DNA of 64,000 nucleotides from Arsenicicoccus piscis (GTDB taxonomy: Bacteria > Actinomycetota > Actinomycetes > Actinomycetales > Dermatophilaceae), in the NCBI RefSeq assembly GCF_022568835.1, contig NZ_JAKZHV010000005.1:62001-126000 (forward strand). The letters run 5' to 3'. The number at the start of each line of letters is the position of its first letter. The first letter of the stretch is position 1. Below the pieces are notes generated by a model. The model was not told where the DNA came from and searched no databases. It saw nothing but the letters and a program-made list of their open reading frames with translations. Shown here one piece after another: positions 9,100-18,900 of the stretch. The position numbers were made by a program, and so were the translations under genes.

Positions 9100-9372
9100 T
9101 CACGGGCGCGAGCGGCGACCGGTCATCGACAGGTAGCCCACGATGAGCAGGGCCGCGACGATGATGCCGACGATGAACGGGATGAACTCGAACCCGCCGT
9201 TGCTGTTGCTGTAGCCGAACTGGTAGGTCAGCCACGAGCCGATGAGCGAGCCCAGGATGCCGAGGACGATCGTCATCACGATGCCGATGTTCTGGCGACC
9301 CGGGAGGGCGAGGCGCGCGAGGGCGCCGATGATGAGTCCGGCGATGATGGCGCTGATGATGGTGGAAACCAT
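9100..9372 (-). CDS. GlsB/YeaQ/YmgE family stress-response membrane protein
   Basis: A 90-residue protein with three hydrophobic segments. The N-terminal glycine-rich IIAGLIIGALARLALPGRQ is the hallmark of the transglycosylase-associated (GlsB/YeaQ) family, small inner-membrane proteins induced in general stress. The usual IGIVMTIVLGILGSLIGSWL second segment and a basic GRRSRP end are present. The start at 9372 follows AAGGAG about 10 nt upstream; longer in-frame extensions lack membrane-protein character. Its biochemical role is unknown for the family. Confidence 0.85.
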   Translation of the reverse strand: MVSTIISAIIAGLIIGALARLALPGRQNIGIVMTIVLGILGSLIGSWLTYQFGYSNSNGGFEFIPFIVGIIVAALLIVGYLSMTGRRSRP

Positions 9373-9567
9373 GAGTTCTTGACTCCTTGTCTGTAGCGGT
9401 GGGGCCGAGCGTCCCGCCTGCTGGCGTGAGGTCGGGTGGCTGGCACCCGTCATGTCGAGTTCGATGAGCGACTCGAACACTGTGACACGCCCCTTCATAC
9501 CCACTGGGCGAGGTCCAACCCGCTTTTCGATAACGAGTGGGTGACAGAACGTGTCTGAGCAGGGTGC

Positions 9568-9792
9568 TCAGAGGGAGCCGAAGCCCACCCGGCCCTTCTC
9601 CGGGGCGCCGATCTCCAGGTAGCCCAGCCGGTCGGCCGGGACCACGACGACTCGGCCCTTGTCGTCACGCAGCGTGATGAGATCCTTCGCGGCGACGGCC
9701 GCAGCCACGGTCTGCTGGATCTGCTCCGCGGTCTCGGTGGACTCGAACGTGATCTCGCGGGCGACGTTCTGGACGCCGATCTTGACCTCCAC
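9568..9792 (-). CDS. DUF3107 family protein
   Basis: A 74-residue protein with the DUF3107 pattern: VKIGVQNVAREI at the start, a central helix with AEQIQQTVAAAV, and VVVVPADRLGYLEIG near the end. The GTG start at 9792 follows GAGAGGA by about 7 nt. It lies directly downstream of a TetR regulator on the same strand, an arrangement common in actinobacteria. Function is not known. The 145 bp between the two genes contain a small duplication of GGAGTCCGGC but no obvious terminator. Confidence 0.85.
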   Translation of the reverse strand: MEVKIGVQNVAREITFESTETAEQIQQTVAAAVAAKDLITLRDDKGRVVVVPADRLGYLEIGAPEKGRVGFGSL

Positions 9793-9937
9793 GGGTCATC
9801 CTCTCGTTGTGCTCGCCGGCGCCGCCGTGGGCGCCGGTCTTGTCATGTGCACCAACCCTGGCACGCGTCCCGATGTTCCCATGACCCGCGGAGTCCGGCG
9901 GAGTCCGGCGAGGCTATAGGGACGTGGGGCTGCGGCC

Positions 9938-10555
9938 TCAGCCGGCCTGCGTGCGGGGGAAGCCGCCGAGCCCGCGCCAGTTGAGCGCGCTCACGAGTCG
10001 GGTGGCCTCCGCGCGGGGGACCGACTGGCCCTGGGTCACCCAGTGCTTGGCCGACTGCATGGCCGCGCCGGTGAGGGCCATGCCCAGCAGCAGCGCCTGG
10101 TCGGTGCGCAGCCCTGCCTCCTCGGCGATGACCGCGGCGATCGCCTCGGCGCAGCGCAGGGCCACGGAGTCCAGCCGCGTGCGCACCGGCTCCTCGCCGG
10201 TGAGGTCGGACTCGAACACCAGTCGCGCGGGGGAGCCGTTCTGCTCGAAGAAGCTGAAGTAGGCGTCGATCGCCGCCGCCACGCGCTGCTTGTTGTCCTG
10301 GTTGTCCGCGAGCGCCTGCTCCACCATGCTCACGATCGCGTTGCAGTGCTGGTCGAGCAGCGCGAGGTAGAGCGCCTGCTTGCTCGGGAAGTGCTGGTAG
10401 AGCACGGGCTTGCTGACCCCGGCCCGCTCGGCGATCGTGTCCATCGCGGCCGCGTGGTAGCCGGCCTCGACAAACACCTCCTGGGCGGCGTCGAGCAGCT
10501 GGACGCGGCGCTGGGATCGCGGGAGCCGGGTGTATCGACCGGTCGTGGTGGTCAC
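9938..10555 (-). CDS. TetR family transcriptional regulator
   Basis: A 205-residue regulator. Residues ~14-60 form the TetR helix-turn-helix: RRVQLLDAAQEVFVEAGYH, then MDTIAERAGVSKPVLYQHF and PSKQALYLALL. The C-terminal helical ligand-binding domain is not diagnostic. The GTG start at 10555 follows AGGAAGG. The regulated genes are unknown; the conserved DUF3107 partner downstream and the divergent moeZ are the nearest candidates, but no clear palindromic operator stands out in the 190 bp between this gene and moeZ. Confidence 0.9.
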   Translation of the reverse strand: MTTTTGRYTRLPRSQRRVQLLDAAQEVFVEAGYHAAAMDTIAERAGVSKPVLYQHFPSKQALYLALLDQHCNAIVSMVEQALADNQDNKQRVAAAIDAYFSFFEQNGSPARLVFESDLTGEEPVRTRLDSVALRCAEAIAAVIAEEAGLRTDQALLLGMALTGAAMQSAKHWVTQGQSVPRAEATRLVSALNWRGLGGFPRTQAG

Positions 10556-10745
10556 AAAGGGGTGTCCTTCCTGTCCCGGGCGGGCAGTCCGTCGCCCGGC
10601 CCGGCCATGCTACCCGGCCGTAACCTGCCTGAAGCGGTCGGTTCGGTCCCCGTCTGCGGCCGGTGCCCACGGCCGGTGCCCACGGTCAGGCCCGCGCGAG
10701 GCCCACCCTGCTCACGCTCACGGTCTACGGGACTAGGCTCGGGGG

Positions 10746-12053
10746 ATGCCGAACCCCGTCGCCCAGGTGCAGCACCGGCAACAGGCGCACCAGGGGCCCC
10801 AGACCGACGTGGCACGCGCTCGCGCCCGTCGCGGTGTGCCGCTGGTCGAGCCCGGTCCGCCGCTGGGCGAGGCCGAGCGCGCGCGCTACGCGAGGCACCT
10901 GCTGCTGCCGGAGATCGGCGAGATCGGGCAGCGCCGGCTGGGTGCCGCCCGGGTGCTCGTGGTCGGCGCCGGCGGGCTGGGGTCGCCCGCCCTGCTCTAT
11001 CTGGCGGCCGCCGGGATCGGGACGATCGGGATCGTCGACGACGACGTCGTCGAGCGGTCGAACCTGCAGCGCCAGGTCGTGCACGGCGAGGCCGACCTCG
11101 GACGGCTCAAGGTCGACTCCGCCGCCGAGACCGTGGCGGCGGTCAACCCGCTGGTCACGGTCGTGCGGCACCCGCAACGGCTGGTCGCCGCGAATGCCGA
11201 GGAGATCCTCGCGGGCTATGACGTCGTGCTGGACGGCAGCGACTCCTTCGCCACGCGCTACCTGGTCAACGACGCCTGCGTCCTGCTCGGGATCCCGCAC
11301 GTGTGGGCGAGCGTGCTGCGCTTCCAGGGCCAGGCGTCGGTCTGGGGCGCCGCCGACGGTCCCTGCTACCGCTGCGTGTTCCCCGAGCCGCCTCCTGCGG
11401 GGTCGGTGCCCTCCTGCGCGGAGGCCGGCGTGCTGGGGGTGACCTGCTCGGCGCTCGCCGCGGCCCAGGGTGCCGAGGTGGTCAAGCTGGTCACGGGGAG
11501 CGGTGCACCGCTGATCGGCCGGCTCCTGCTGCACGACGCCCTCGCCGCCACCTGGTCCGAGCTCCCGGTGCGCCGCAACCCGGACTGTCAGGTCTGCGCC
11601 CCCGGGCGCGAGGTGCGCCTCGCCGACCTGGAGGCGAGCGTGTGCGCGGTCGCGGTCCCTCCCGCTCCCGACGTCAGCGACGTCCCGGTCGTCTCGCCGA
11701 CCCAGCTGCAGTCCCTGCTCGTAGACCGTGCCGCCGGTGCCGCCGCTGTAGCCACTGCTGCCGGTGCCGCACGTCCCGCCGCCGTGCGGCTCGTCGACGT
11801 GCGCACGGCGGCCGAGCGCGAGATCGTCACGATCGATGGCGCCGAGCACGTGCCGCTGGAGGAGATCCTCGACGGGCGCTGCGACGCCGTGCTCGCCCGC
11901 GACGACGACCTGGTCCTGCACTGTCGCTCCGGCGTCCGCTCGGAGCAGGCCGGGCGGGCGCTGCTGGACCGTGGTTACCGCCACGTCCGGCACCTCGACG
12001 GGGGGATCCTCGCCTGGGTGGACGAGATCGAGCCCGAGCGGCCGCGCTACTGA
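10746..12053 (+). CDS. moeZ: Adenylyltransferase/sulfurtransferase MoeZ
   Basis: A 435-residue fusion of a ThiF/MoeB-type adenylating domain and a C-terminal rhodanese. The nucleotide site is GAGGLGSPALLYLAAAG, then DDDVVERSNLQRQV. Zinc cysteines are in CYRCVF and CQVC, and CAEAG provides the usual catalytic cysteine. The rhodanese loop HCRSGVRS (residues ~390) carries the persulfide cysteine. MoeZ proteins activate and sulfurate small carrier proteins such as MoaD, ThiS-like or CysO. The start at 10746 has TAGGCT six bases upstream, consistent with a leaderless mRNA, and it heads the co-directional run into the alkyltransferase-like gene and adnAB. Confidence 0.92.
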   Translation: MPNPVAQVQHRQQAHQGPQTDVARARARRGVPLVEPGPPLGEAERARYARHLLLPEIGEIGQRRLGAARVLVVGAGGLGSPALLYLAAAGIGTIGIVDDDVVERSNLQRQVVHGEADLGRLKVDSAAETVAAVNPLVTVVRHPQRLVAANAEEILAGYDVVLDGSDSFATRYLVNDACVLLGIPHVWASVLRFQGQASVWGAADGPCYRCVFPEPPPAGSVPSCAEAGVLGVTCSALAAAQGAEVVKLVTGSGAPLIGRLLLHDALAATWSELPVRRNPDCQVCAPGREVRLADLEASVCAVAVPPAPDVSDVPVVSPTQLQSLLVDRAAGAAAVATAAGAARPAAVRLVDVRTAAEREIVTIDGAEHVPLEEILDGRCDAVLARDDDLVLHCRSGVRSEQAGRALLDRGYRHVRHLDGGILAWVDEIEPERPRY

Positions 12054-12090
12054 TGCCACCGTTGCTGGTGCGCCGCACGGGAGCGTCACG

Positions 12091-12510
12091 ATGAGCGACC
12101 CCGATCACGACCACCTGGGCGTCGACGAGCTCCCGGCGCAGGTGGAGCGGGTCCTCGACGTCGCGGACCAGATCCCGTCCGGGATGGCGCTCGCCTACGG
12201 CGACGTCGCGGAGCTGGCCGGGCGCGGAGGACCGCGGCAGGTGGGCCAGGTGATGTCGCGCTACGGATCGCTCACCTGCTGGTGGCGGGTGGTCCGCGCC
12301 GACGGGAGCCTGCCCGATACGCTCACCGACCGGGCCCGGCCGCACTGGCTCGAGGAAGGGACCCCGCTCGTCGGCGGCCCCGTCGACGGTCGGCGCATCG
12401 ACCTGCGGCTGGCCCGCTGGGACGGGGGCGGGCACGACGGTCACCGCGGGCGGATCCGCCCTGGTGAGGAGGGTCTGTCAGAGGTGCGTGGTCTGATCGA
12501 CCCATGGTGA
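12091..12510 (+). CDS. Alkyltransferase-like protein (MGMT family without active cysteine)
   Basis: A 139-residue protein of the MGMT/ATL fold: IPSGMALAYGDVAELAG with the DNA-binding helix, then RQVGQVMSRYGS and CWWRVVRADG. In true O6-alkylguanine transferases the last motif is PCHRVV; here the sequence reads TCWWRVV, with Trp instead of His after the cysteine and no preceding Pro. Actinobacterial ATL proteins have similar WWRVV motifs and flag alkylated bases for nucleotide excision repair rather than repairing them. The cysteine just before WW is worth noting. GGGAG is 7 nt upstream. Its stop overlaps the adnA start. Confidence 0.8.
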   Translation: MSDPDHDHLGVDELPAQVERVLDVADQIPSGMALAYGDVAELAGRGGPRQVGQVMSRYGSLTCWWRVVRADGSLPDTLTDRARPHWLEEGTPLVGGPVDGRRIDLRLARWDGGGHDGHRGRIRPGEEGLSEVRGLIDPW

Positions 12511-15500
12511 GCATGAGACGAGCCCCGGCGCTCGGCGTCGGCGGTGACGGACCCGGAGGCGGGGTGCGCCTCGACGACGACCAGCGTGCGGTCATCGCCT
12601 GCGAGGCACCGGTCGTGCGCGTGCTGGCAGGCCCCGGCACCGGCAAGTCCACCGTCGCCGTCGAGCTCGTCGCCGACCGGGTGCGCCGTGGCCTCGTCGC
12701 GGCCGACCGCGCCCTGCTGCTCACGTCCTCCCGGCTCGCCGCTGCCGACCTGCGCGAACGCGTCACGGCCCGCCTCGGCACGACCACCACCCAGCCACTC
12801 GCTCGGACCCACCAGGCGCTCGGGTTCGGGATCCTGCGCCGGGCCGCGGTGCTGCGCGGCGATCCTGTCCCGGTCCTGCTGAGCGGGTCCGAGCAGGACA
12901 CGATCCTCAAGGAGCTCCTGGCCGGCCACGCCGAGGGGGCAGTCCCTGGCCCGCAGTGGCCGGAGGGTGTGCGAGAGGCGCTGTCCACCAGGGGATTTCG
13001 CGCCGAGCTGCGTGACCTGCTGATGCGCGCCGTCGAGCGCGGGCTGGAGCCCGCCGACCTCGCGCGCCTCGGCCGCGTCAAGGACCGGCCCGAGTGGGTG
13101 GGCGCTGCCGAGGTCTTGCTCGAATACGACCAGGTCACGGCCTTCTCGCGCCCGGGTGCCTACGACCCGGCGTGGATCCTGTCGGCCGCCGCCGACCTGC
13201 TCCTCGACGACCCCGACGCCCTCGCCCGCGTCCGCGAGGACGTGGGCCTCATCGTCGTCGACGATGCCCAGGAGCTCACGGTCTCGGCAGCCCGCCTGCT
13301 CCAAGTCATCCTCACCGGCCGGTCCGGCCGCCGCGGACGCGCCCTGCCCAGCGGTGCCCCCCGGCCCCAGCTGGTGCTGCTGGGCGACCCCGACAGCACC
13401 GTGCAGGGCTTCCGCGGAGCCGACCCGACGCTGCTCGCCCAGGGCTGGCACGACCTCTTCGGCGACGGCGCCGAGCTCGTCCTGCGCCGGCTACACCGTC
13501 AGCCGCCGGAGCTCGCGGACGTGACCGCCCGGGTGGCCCGGGCGATCGGCGCGGTCGGTGGTGCCTCCCACCGGGTGGCACCCCGCCCACCTGCCGAGCG
13601 GCCCGACGGCGTCCCGGCCACCTCGCCGGCCACCACAGCCACCACCACACCTTTCACCACCGCCACCACCACGCCAGCCACCGCCTCCTCCATCCCGCCT
13701 GCCACCACCCCCACCACCGTGGCGGCTCCCACCAGCGCGGTGGAGGTGGCGCTGCTGCGCAACGTCGCCCAGGAGGCGGCCTTCCTCGCGGCGCGGCTGC
13801 GTCGGGCGCACCTGGTCGACCAGGTGCCGTGGTCGCAGATGGCGGTCGTCGTGCGCGGCGGTGGCCGGGTCGCCGCTCTGCGCCGGGTGCTGGCCGCGCA
13901 GGGCGTGCCGGTCGCGGCGGCCACCACCGAGATCCCGCTGCGCGACCAGTCCGCGGCCCGCGCGCTGCTCCTGCTCCTGGACGCAGTCCTCGGCCTCGCC
14001 CGTGGTGAGGACGACCCGCTGGACGCCGACCGCGCCGCCGACCTCATGGGCTCGGTCCTCGTCGGTCTCGACGTCGTCGCCCAGCGGCGCGTGCGACGAG
14101 CGGTTCGTCGTGCCCGGGCGGGTTCGGTCGGGGACGCCACCGAACGCCCGGGTCCAGCGCGTGACGAGCTCGTCACGCTGCTCCTCGCCGACCCTCAGCT
14201 GGACGCCCTGGACCTGGACGCCCTGGATCTCGACGCCCTGGACCTTGACGCCCTGGACCTTGACGCCCACTTGATCGAGGCCGTGGCCCGCCTGCGTGCG
14301 GCGCTGCGCAGCGGGGTGCAGGCGGCAGCGCGAGACGGCGACGGCTGGCGCGCCGACACCACGGCCGAGCAGGTGCTGTGGGCCTGCTGGTCCGCGCTGC
14401 AGCTGGCCGAGCCCTGGCGTCGCTCCGCGCTCGCCGGGGGCGCGTCCGGGGCCAGGGCCGACCAGCACCTCGACTCGGTCGTCGCCCTCTTCGCCGCAGC
14501 CGAGTCGTTCACCGAGCGTCTGCCCGGCGCCGGTCCGCAGGCGTTCGTCGACCAGATCCTCGCCCAGGATGTGCCGGCCGACTCCCTGGTGGCAGCGGCA
14601 CCGACCGATCACGTCCTCACGCTCACCACCCCCGCCGGTGCGGCGGGGCGGCAGTGGCGGGTGGTCGCCGTGTCCGGGCTGCAGGAGGGCGTCTGGCCCG
14701 ACCTGCGGCTGCGTGGCTCGCTGCTCGGGTCCGAGGAGCTCGTCGACGTGGTCGCGGGCCGCGACGGCACGGTGCAGGCGGCCCAGCGAGCGGTGCGGGA
14801 CGACGAGACCCGGCTGCTCCACGTGGCGGTCAGCCGGGCGACCGAGCGGCTGCTCGTCACGGCCGTCAGCAGCGACGACGAGCAGCCCTCCGCGTACCTC
14901 GAGCTGATCGACCCCCGTGACGACGAGCACCCGCGTCCTGTGGCGCACCTCCCGAGACCGATGTCTCTCGGTGGCATCGTCGCCGAGCTGCGCCAGCAGT
15001 GCCTGCACGTCGATCCCGAGGTCCGCGGCGCTGCGGCGGACCGGCTCGCGCTGCTGGCACGCGCGGGCGTCGCCGCCGCGGACCCGGCGACCTGGTGGCC
15101 CCTGCGCGCACTGAGCGACGACCGCCCGGTGGTGCCCGACGAGGGACCGGTGCGGGTGTCGCCGTCCCAGCTCGAAGGCTTCGCCGAGTGCTCGCTGCGC
15201 TGGCTGCTGCTCAGCCGCGGCGGCGACGCGGCGGCCAAGCCGACCGCAGCCCTCGGCACGCTGGTCCACGAGATCGCCGCGGAGCTCGGTGACGCCGATG
15301 CGGCGACCTACCAGGCCGAGCTCGATCGCCGCTTCGACGAGCTGGGCCTGCCGCCCGACACGTTCGCCACGCGGCACCAGCGCCGACGGGCCGAGCAGAT
15401 GCTCGAGCGGCTGGCGACCTACACCACCACCTTGCAGCAGGCCGGCTGGCAGCTGGTGGGGCACGAGCTGGACGCCCGGTTCGACGTCGGCCGGGCCCAG

Positions 15501-15902
15501 GTCCGAGCCCGCGTCGACCGGCTCGAGCGCGACGACGAGGGACATCTGCGGGTGGTCGACCTCAAGACCGCCGGCACCCCACCGGCCGACACGACCATCG
15601 CGAGCAACGCCCAGCTCGCGGCCTACCAGGTGGCCGTCGAGGAGGGAGCCTTCGACGAGCTCGTCGGTCGTGCGCGCTCCGGCGGAGCCGCTCTGCTGCA
15701 GCTCGGCACCAAGGCCAAGTCGCACAAGGTCCAGCACCAGCCACCGGTGGCCGCCGCGGACGACCCGCGCTGGGCGCACGACCTGCTCACCGAGACGGCC
15801 GAGCAGATGGGTGGCGCGGCGTTCGGCGCGCGCGTCGGTCCGCACTGCCGCTACTGCCAGGTCAAGAGCTCCTGCCCACTTCGCGCCACGGAAGACGAAT
15901 GA
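12504..15902 (+). CDS. adnA: AdnA-like subunit of the helicase-nuclease complex AdnAB
   Basis: A 1132-residue UvrD-type helicase with a C-terminal RecB-like nuclease. Walker A is AGPGTGKST (~residue 43). Later helicase motifs are degenerate: VVDDAQELTVSAARLL and LGDPDSTVQGFRGADP replace the canonical DEFQD and GDPxQSIY. The nuclease motif is RVVDLKTAGTPP (~residue 1015), and four cysteines (FAECSLRW, then CRYCQVKSSC at the end) have the spacing of an AddB-type iron-sulfur cluster. Two low-complexity inserts are present: a Thr/Pro/Ala stretch (~residues 372-410) and LDALD repeats (~566-590). It overlaps the preceding and following genes, so start 12504 (or GTG 12507) is translationally coupled. 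AdnAB resects double-strand breaks. Confidence 0.88.
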   Translation: MVSMRRAPALGVGGDGPGGGVRLDDDQRAVIACEAPVVRVLAGPGTGKSTVAVELVADRVRRGLVAADRALLLTSSRLAAADLRERVTARLGTTTTQPLARTHQALGFGILRRAAVLRGDPVPVLLSGSEQDTILKELLAGHAEGAVPGPQWPEGVREALSTRGFRAELRDLLMRAVERGLEPADLARLGRVKDRPEWVGAAEVLLEYDQVTAFSRPGAYDPAWILSAAADLLLDDPDALARVREDVGLIVVDDAQELTVSAARLLQVILTGRSGRRGRALPSGAPRPQLVLLGDPDSTVQGFRGADPTLLAQGWHDLFGDGAELVLRRLHRQPPELADVTARVARAIGAVGGASHRVAPRPPAERPDGVPATSPATTATTTPFTTATTTPATASSIPPATTPTTVAAPTSAVEVALLRNVAQEAAFLAARLRRAHLVDQVPWSQMAVVVRGGGRVAALRRVLAAQGVPVAAATTEIPLRDQSAARALLLLLDAVLGLARGEDDPLDADRAADLMGSVLVGLDVVAQRRVRRAVRRARAGSVGDATERPGPARDELVTLLLADPQLDALDLDALDLDALDLDALDLDAHLIEAVARLRAALRSGVQAAARDGDGWRADTTAEQVLWACWSALQLAEPWRRSALAGGASGARADQHLDSVVALFAAAESFTERLPGAGPQAFVDQILAQDVPADSLVAAAPTDHVLTLTTPAGAAGRQWRVVAVSGLQEGVWPDLRLRGSLLGSEELVDVVAGRDGTVQAAQRAVRDDETRLLHVAVSRATERLLVTAVSSDDEQPSAYLELIDPRDDEHPRPVAHLPRPMSLGGIVAELRQQCLHVDPEVRGAAADRLALLARAGVAAADPATWWPLRALSDDRPVVPDEGPVRVSPSQLEGFAECSLRWLLLSRGGDAAAKPTAALGTLVHEIAAELGDADAATYQAELDRRFDELGLPPDTFATRHQRRRAEQMLERLATYTTTLQQAGWQLVGHELDARFDVGRAQVRARVDRLERDDEGHLRVVDLKTAGTPPADTTIASNAQLAAYQVAVEEGAFDELVGRARSGGAALLQLGTKAKSHKVQHQPPVAAADDPRWAHDLLTETAEQMGGAAFGARVGPHCRYCQVKSSCPLRATEDE
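14199..14267 (+). repeat. 15-bp in-frame tandem repeat in adnA encoding LDALD
   Basis: Nearly five copies of a 15-bp unit (CTG GAC GCC CTG GAC with silent third-position differences) encode LDALD repeated. The silent differences show the repeat is not freshly expanded. It lies between helicase domains. Confidence 0.9.
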
Positions 15903-18900
15903 TGCTGCACGCCAACGCTATTGCTGCGGCTCTCGGGCTGCCGACGCCGACCACCGAGCAGGTCGCGGTGATCGAGGCACCGCTGGCCCCCGTCCTGGTG
16001 GTGGCCGGAGCCGGGTCCGGCAAGACCGAGACGATGGCGGCGCGGGTCGTGTGGCTCGTCGCCAACGGTCACTGCCGGCCCGACGAGGTCCTCGGGCTGA
16101 CGTTCACCCGCAAGGCTGCGGGCGAGCTCGCCGAGCGCATCGGCCGGCGGTTGCGTCGGCTCGAGCAGGTGGGGCTGTGGACCCCCGCAGCCGATGACCC
16201 GGCCGTCGCCCCGACCGTGTCGACCTACCACTCCTACGCCGGCCGACTCGTCGGCGAGCACGCGCTGCGCCTCGGCCGGGAGCCGGGCGCCCGGCTGCTC
16301 TCACCCGCCTCGACCTGGCACCTGGTGCAAGGTCTCGTCGAGCGGTTCAGCGGTCCGCTCGACACCGTCGGCGCCGGCAAGGTGCCGGCACAGAGCACCG
16401 TCGTCGAGGCGGTGCTGCACCTCGCCGGCGAGCTCGCCGAGCATCTGCGCGAGCCGGCCGAGGTCACGGCCTTCCTCGACACCGTCATCGCGCACCTGGA
16501 GTCGCTGCCGCCCAAGGACCCGGGTCGGCGCACCCCCCGGACGGCTCCTGCCAAGGAGCTGCTGCGCGAGCTGCGCCTGCGCCGCGAGGTGCTGCCCCTG
16601 CTCGTCAGCTACGAGCGCGCCAAGCGCGAGTCCGAGTCGCTGGACTTCGCCGACCAGATGGCGCTCGCCGCTCAGCTCGCCCGAGCGTTCCCGGACATCG
16701 CCGCGATCGAGCGGCGCCGCTTCCGCGCGGTCCTGCTCGACGAGTTCCAGGACACGAGCGAGGCCCAGCTCGTCCTGCTGAAGGAGCTGTTCGGTGCGCG
16801 CGTCGACGTCACGCTCGACCCCGTGCCGGTGATGGCGGTGGGCGACCCGCACCAGTCGATCTACGGCTGGCGCGGGGCGAGCGCAACGACCCTGACCCGC
16901 TTCCCGCGCGAGTTCGCCCAGCACGGCACGCCCGCCGCCGTCCTCACCCTCTCGACCAGCTGGCGCAACGACACCGAGGTCCTCGCGGCCGCCAACGTGG
17001 TCGCCGGCCCGTTGCGGTCGGCGAGCAGGGTGCCGGTGCCGCCCCTCACTGCCCGGCCGGGCGCGGACCAGGGACACGTAGAGATCATCGTCACCGACAC
17101 GCTCGAGTCCGAGGCGCGACGCATCGCCGAGTGGATCCTCGCCCACCGCTCACCGGACGACTCGGTGGCCATCGACTCTCCTGCGCGCAGCGCGGCAGTG
17201 TTGTGCCGCAAACGATCTCAGTTCGCCGAGGTCGTGCACGCGCTCGAGGAGGTCGGGTTGCCGGTCGAGGTCGTGGGCCTCGGCGGGCTGCTCCACACGC
17301 CCGAGGTCACCGACGTGCTGGCCCTCCTGCACGTCGCCCACGACCCGACCCGCGGCGACCACCTCATGCGTCTGCTCTCCGGCCCGGTCGCCCGGCTCGG
17401 TGCTGCCGACCTCACCGGTCTGTCCGCCTGGGGCAGCGAGCTGCGTCGGCGCTCGACGTCCGAGGACCAGCCTCGCGGTGACCTCAGCCTCGTCGAGGCG
17501 TTGGACGACCCGCCCCCGGTCGGCTGGGTGGGGCCCGGTGGTGAGCACCTCGGCGACACCGCCCGAGAGCGCGTGCTCGGGTTGCGCGGGGTGCTGCGCC
17601 GGCTGCGGTCGCTGTCCGGGCTCAGCCTGCCGGAGCTCGCCGAGGAGGCCGAGCGGGCGCTCGGCCTCGATGTCGAGGTGCTCGCGCGCCCGAGTGCGAC
17701 CCCCACGACCGCGCGCACCCACCTTGAGGCCTTCTTGGACGTCGCGGCCGATTTCGCGGCGGCCTCCCAGCGCGCCTCGCTGGGCCCGTTTCTCGCCTGG
17801 CTGGAAGCTGCCGAGGAGCACGAGAACGCCCTCGAGCTCGGCACCCGAGACGTCAACCCGGAGGCCGTGCAGGTGCTCACCGTCCACGCGGCGAAGGGTC
17901 TCGAGTGGGACCTCGTCGCCGTGGCCGGCCTGGAGGAGACCGGCTTCCCGACCTACACCGGCAGCGCGTCCTACCGCGGTGACGCCTGGCGGGTCGGGCC
18001 GCCCAAGGACAAGGCCTGGCTCCTCGGCCTCGCCGACCTGCCCTTCGACCTGCGCGGTGACCGGGCCGGACTGCCGTCCCTGGACTGGCGCGGGGCCGGC
18101 GACCTGTCGACGCTGTCGGACCGCATCGACGAATTCGTCCTCGCAGCAGGCGAGCACGCGATCGTGGAGGAGCGACGCCTCGCCTACGTCGCCTTCACGC
18201 GCGCCCGGCACCGGCTGCTCCTGACGGCCGCGGGGTGGCGCACCGGGCGGCGACCACGGCTGCCGTCCCGGTTCCTGACCGAGGTGCGCGACGCCGGGGT
18301 GGGGGAGGTCCTGCAGTGGTGGGACCCCCCGGTCCCGACCGAGGAGGAACCCGTGGAGAACCCGCGCCTCGCCGACGAGATCATCGGCGCCTGGCCGGTG
18401 CCGCCGTCCACCGCACCGGGGGTGCTGGCCCTGCGTGCCCTCGCCGTCGAGGTCGACACCCGGCTGGTGTCCGATCAGGCGCACGAGCCGGCTCCCTACG
18501 GCGACGGGTCGTTGGACGCCGAGCTCGAGCTGCTCCTCGCCGAGCGGCAGGACCACCAGCGCCGGGTCGCTCGCGACGTCGTGGTGCCCCGCCACCTCTC
18601 CACCTCCGCCGTGGTGGCGCTCGCCAGCGACCCGGAGGCCTTCGCCTCCTCGCTGCGTCGACCCATGCCCGCCGCGCCGGCCACGGCCGCCCGCCGCGGC
18701 ACCGACTTCCACGCCTGGGTCGAGGCCCACTACACCCAGGCGGCGATGCTCGATCTGGCCGACCTGACCGAGCCGGCCGCCTGGACTCTCGCCGCCGATG
18801 GCGCCGGTCCGTCCGAGGCTGACCAGCTGGCGAGGATGCAGGCCAACTTCCTCGCCAGCGAGTGGTCCGGCCGGTCGCCCGAGGCCGTCGAGGTCGCCGT

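Noticed and set aside
13491-15845. Large minus-strand open frame opposite adnA
   Set aside because: Shadow of the coding strand; no domain visible and composition biased to Arg/Gly/His.
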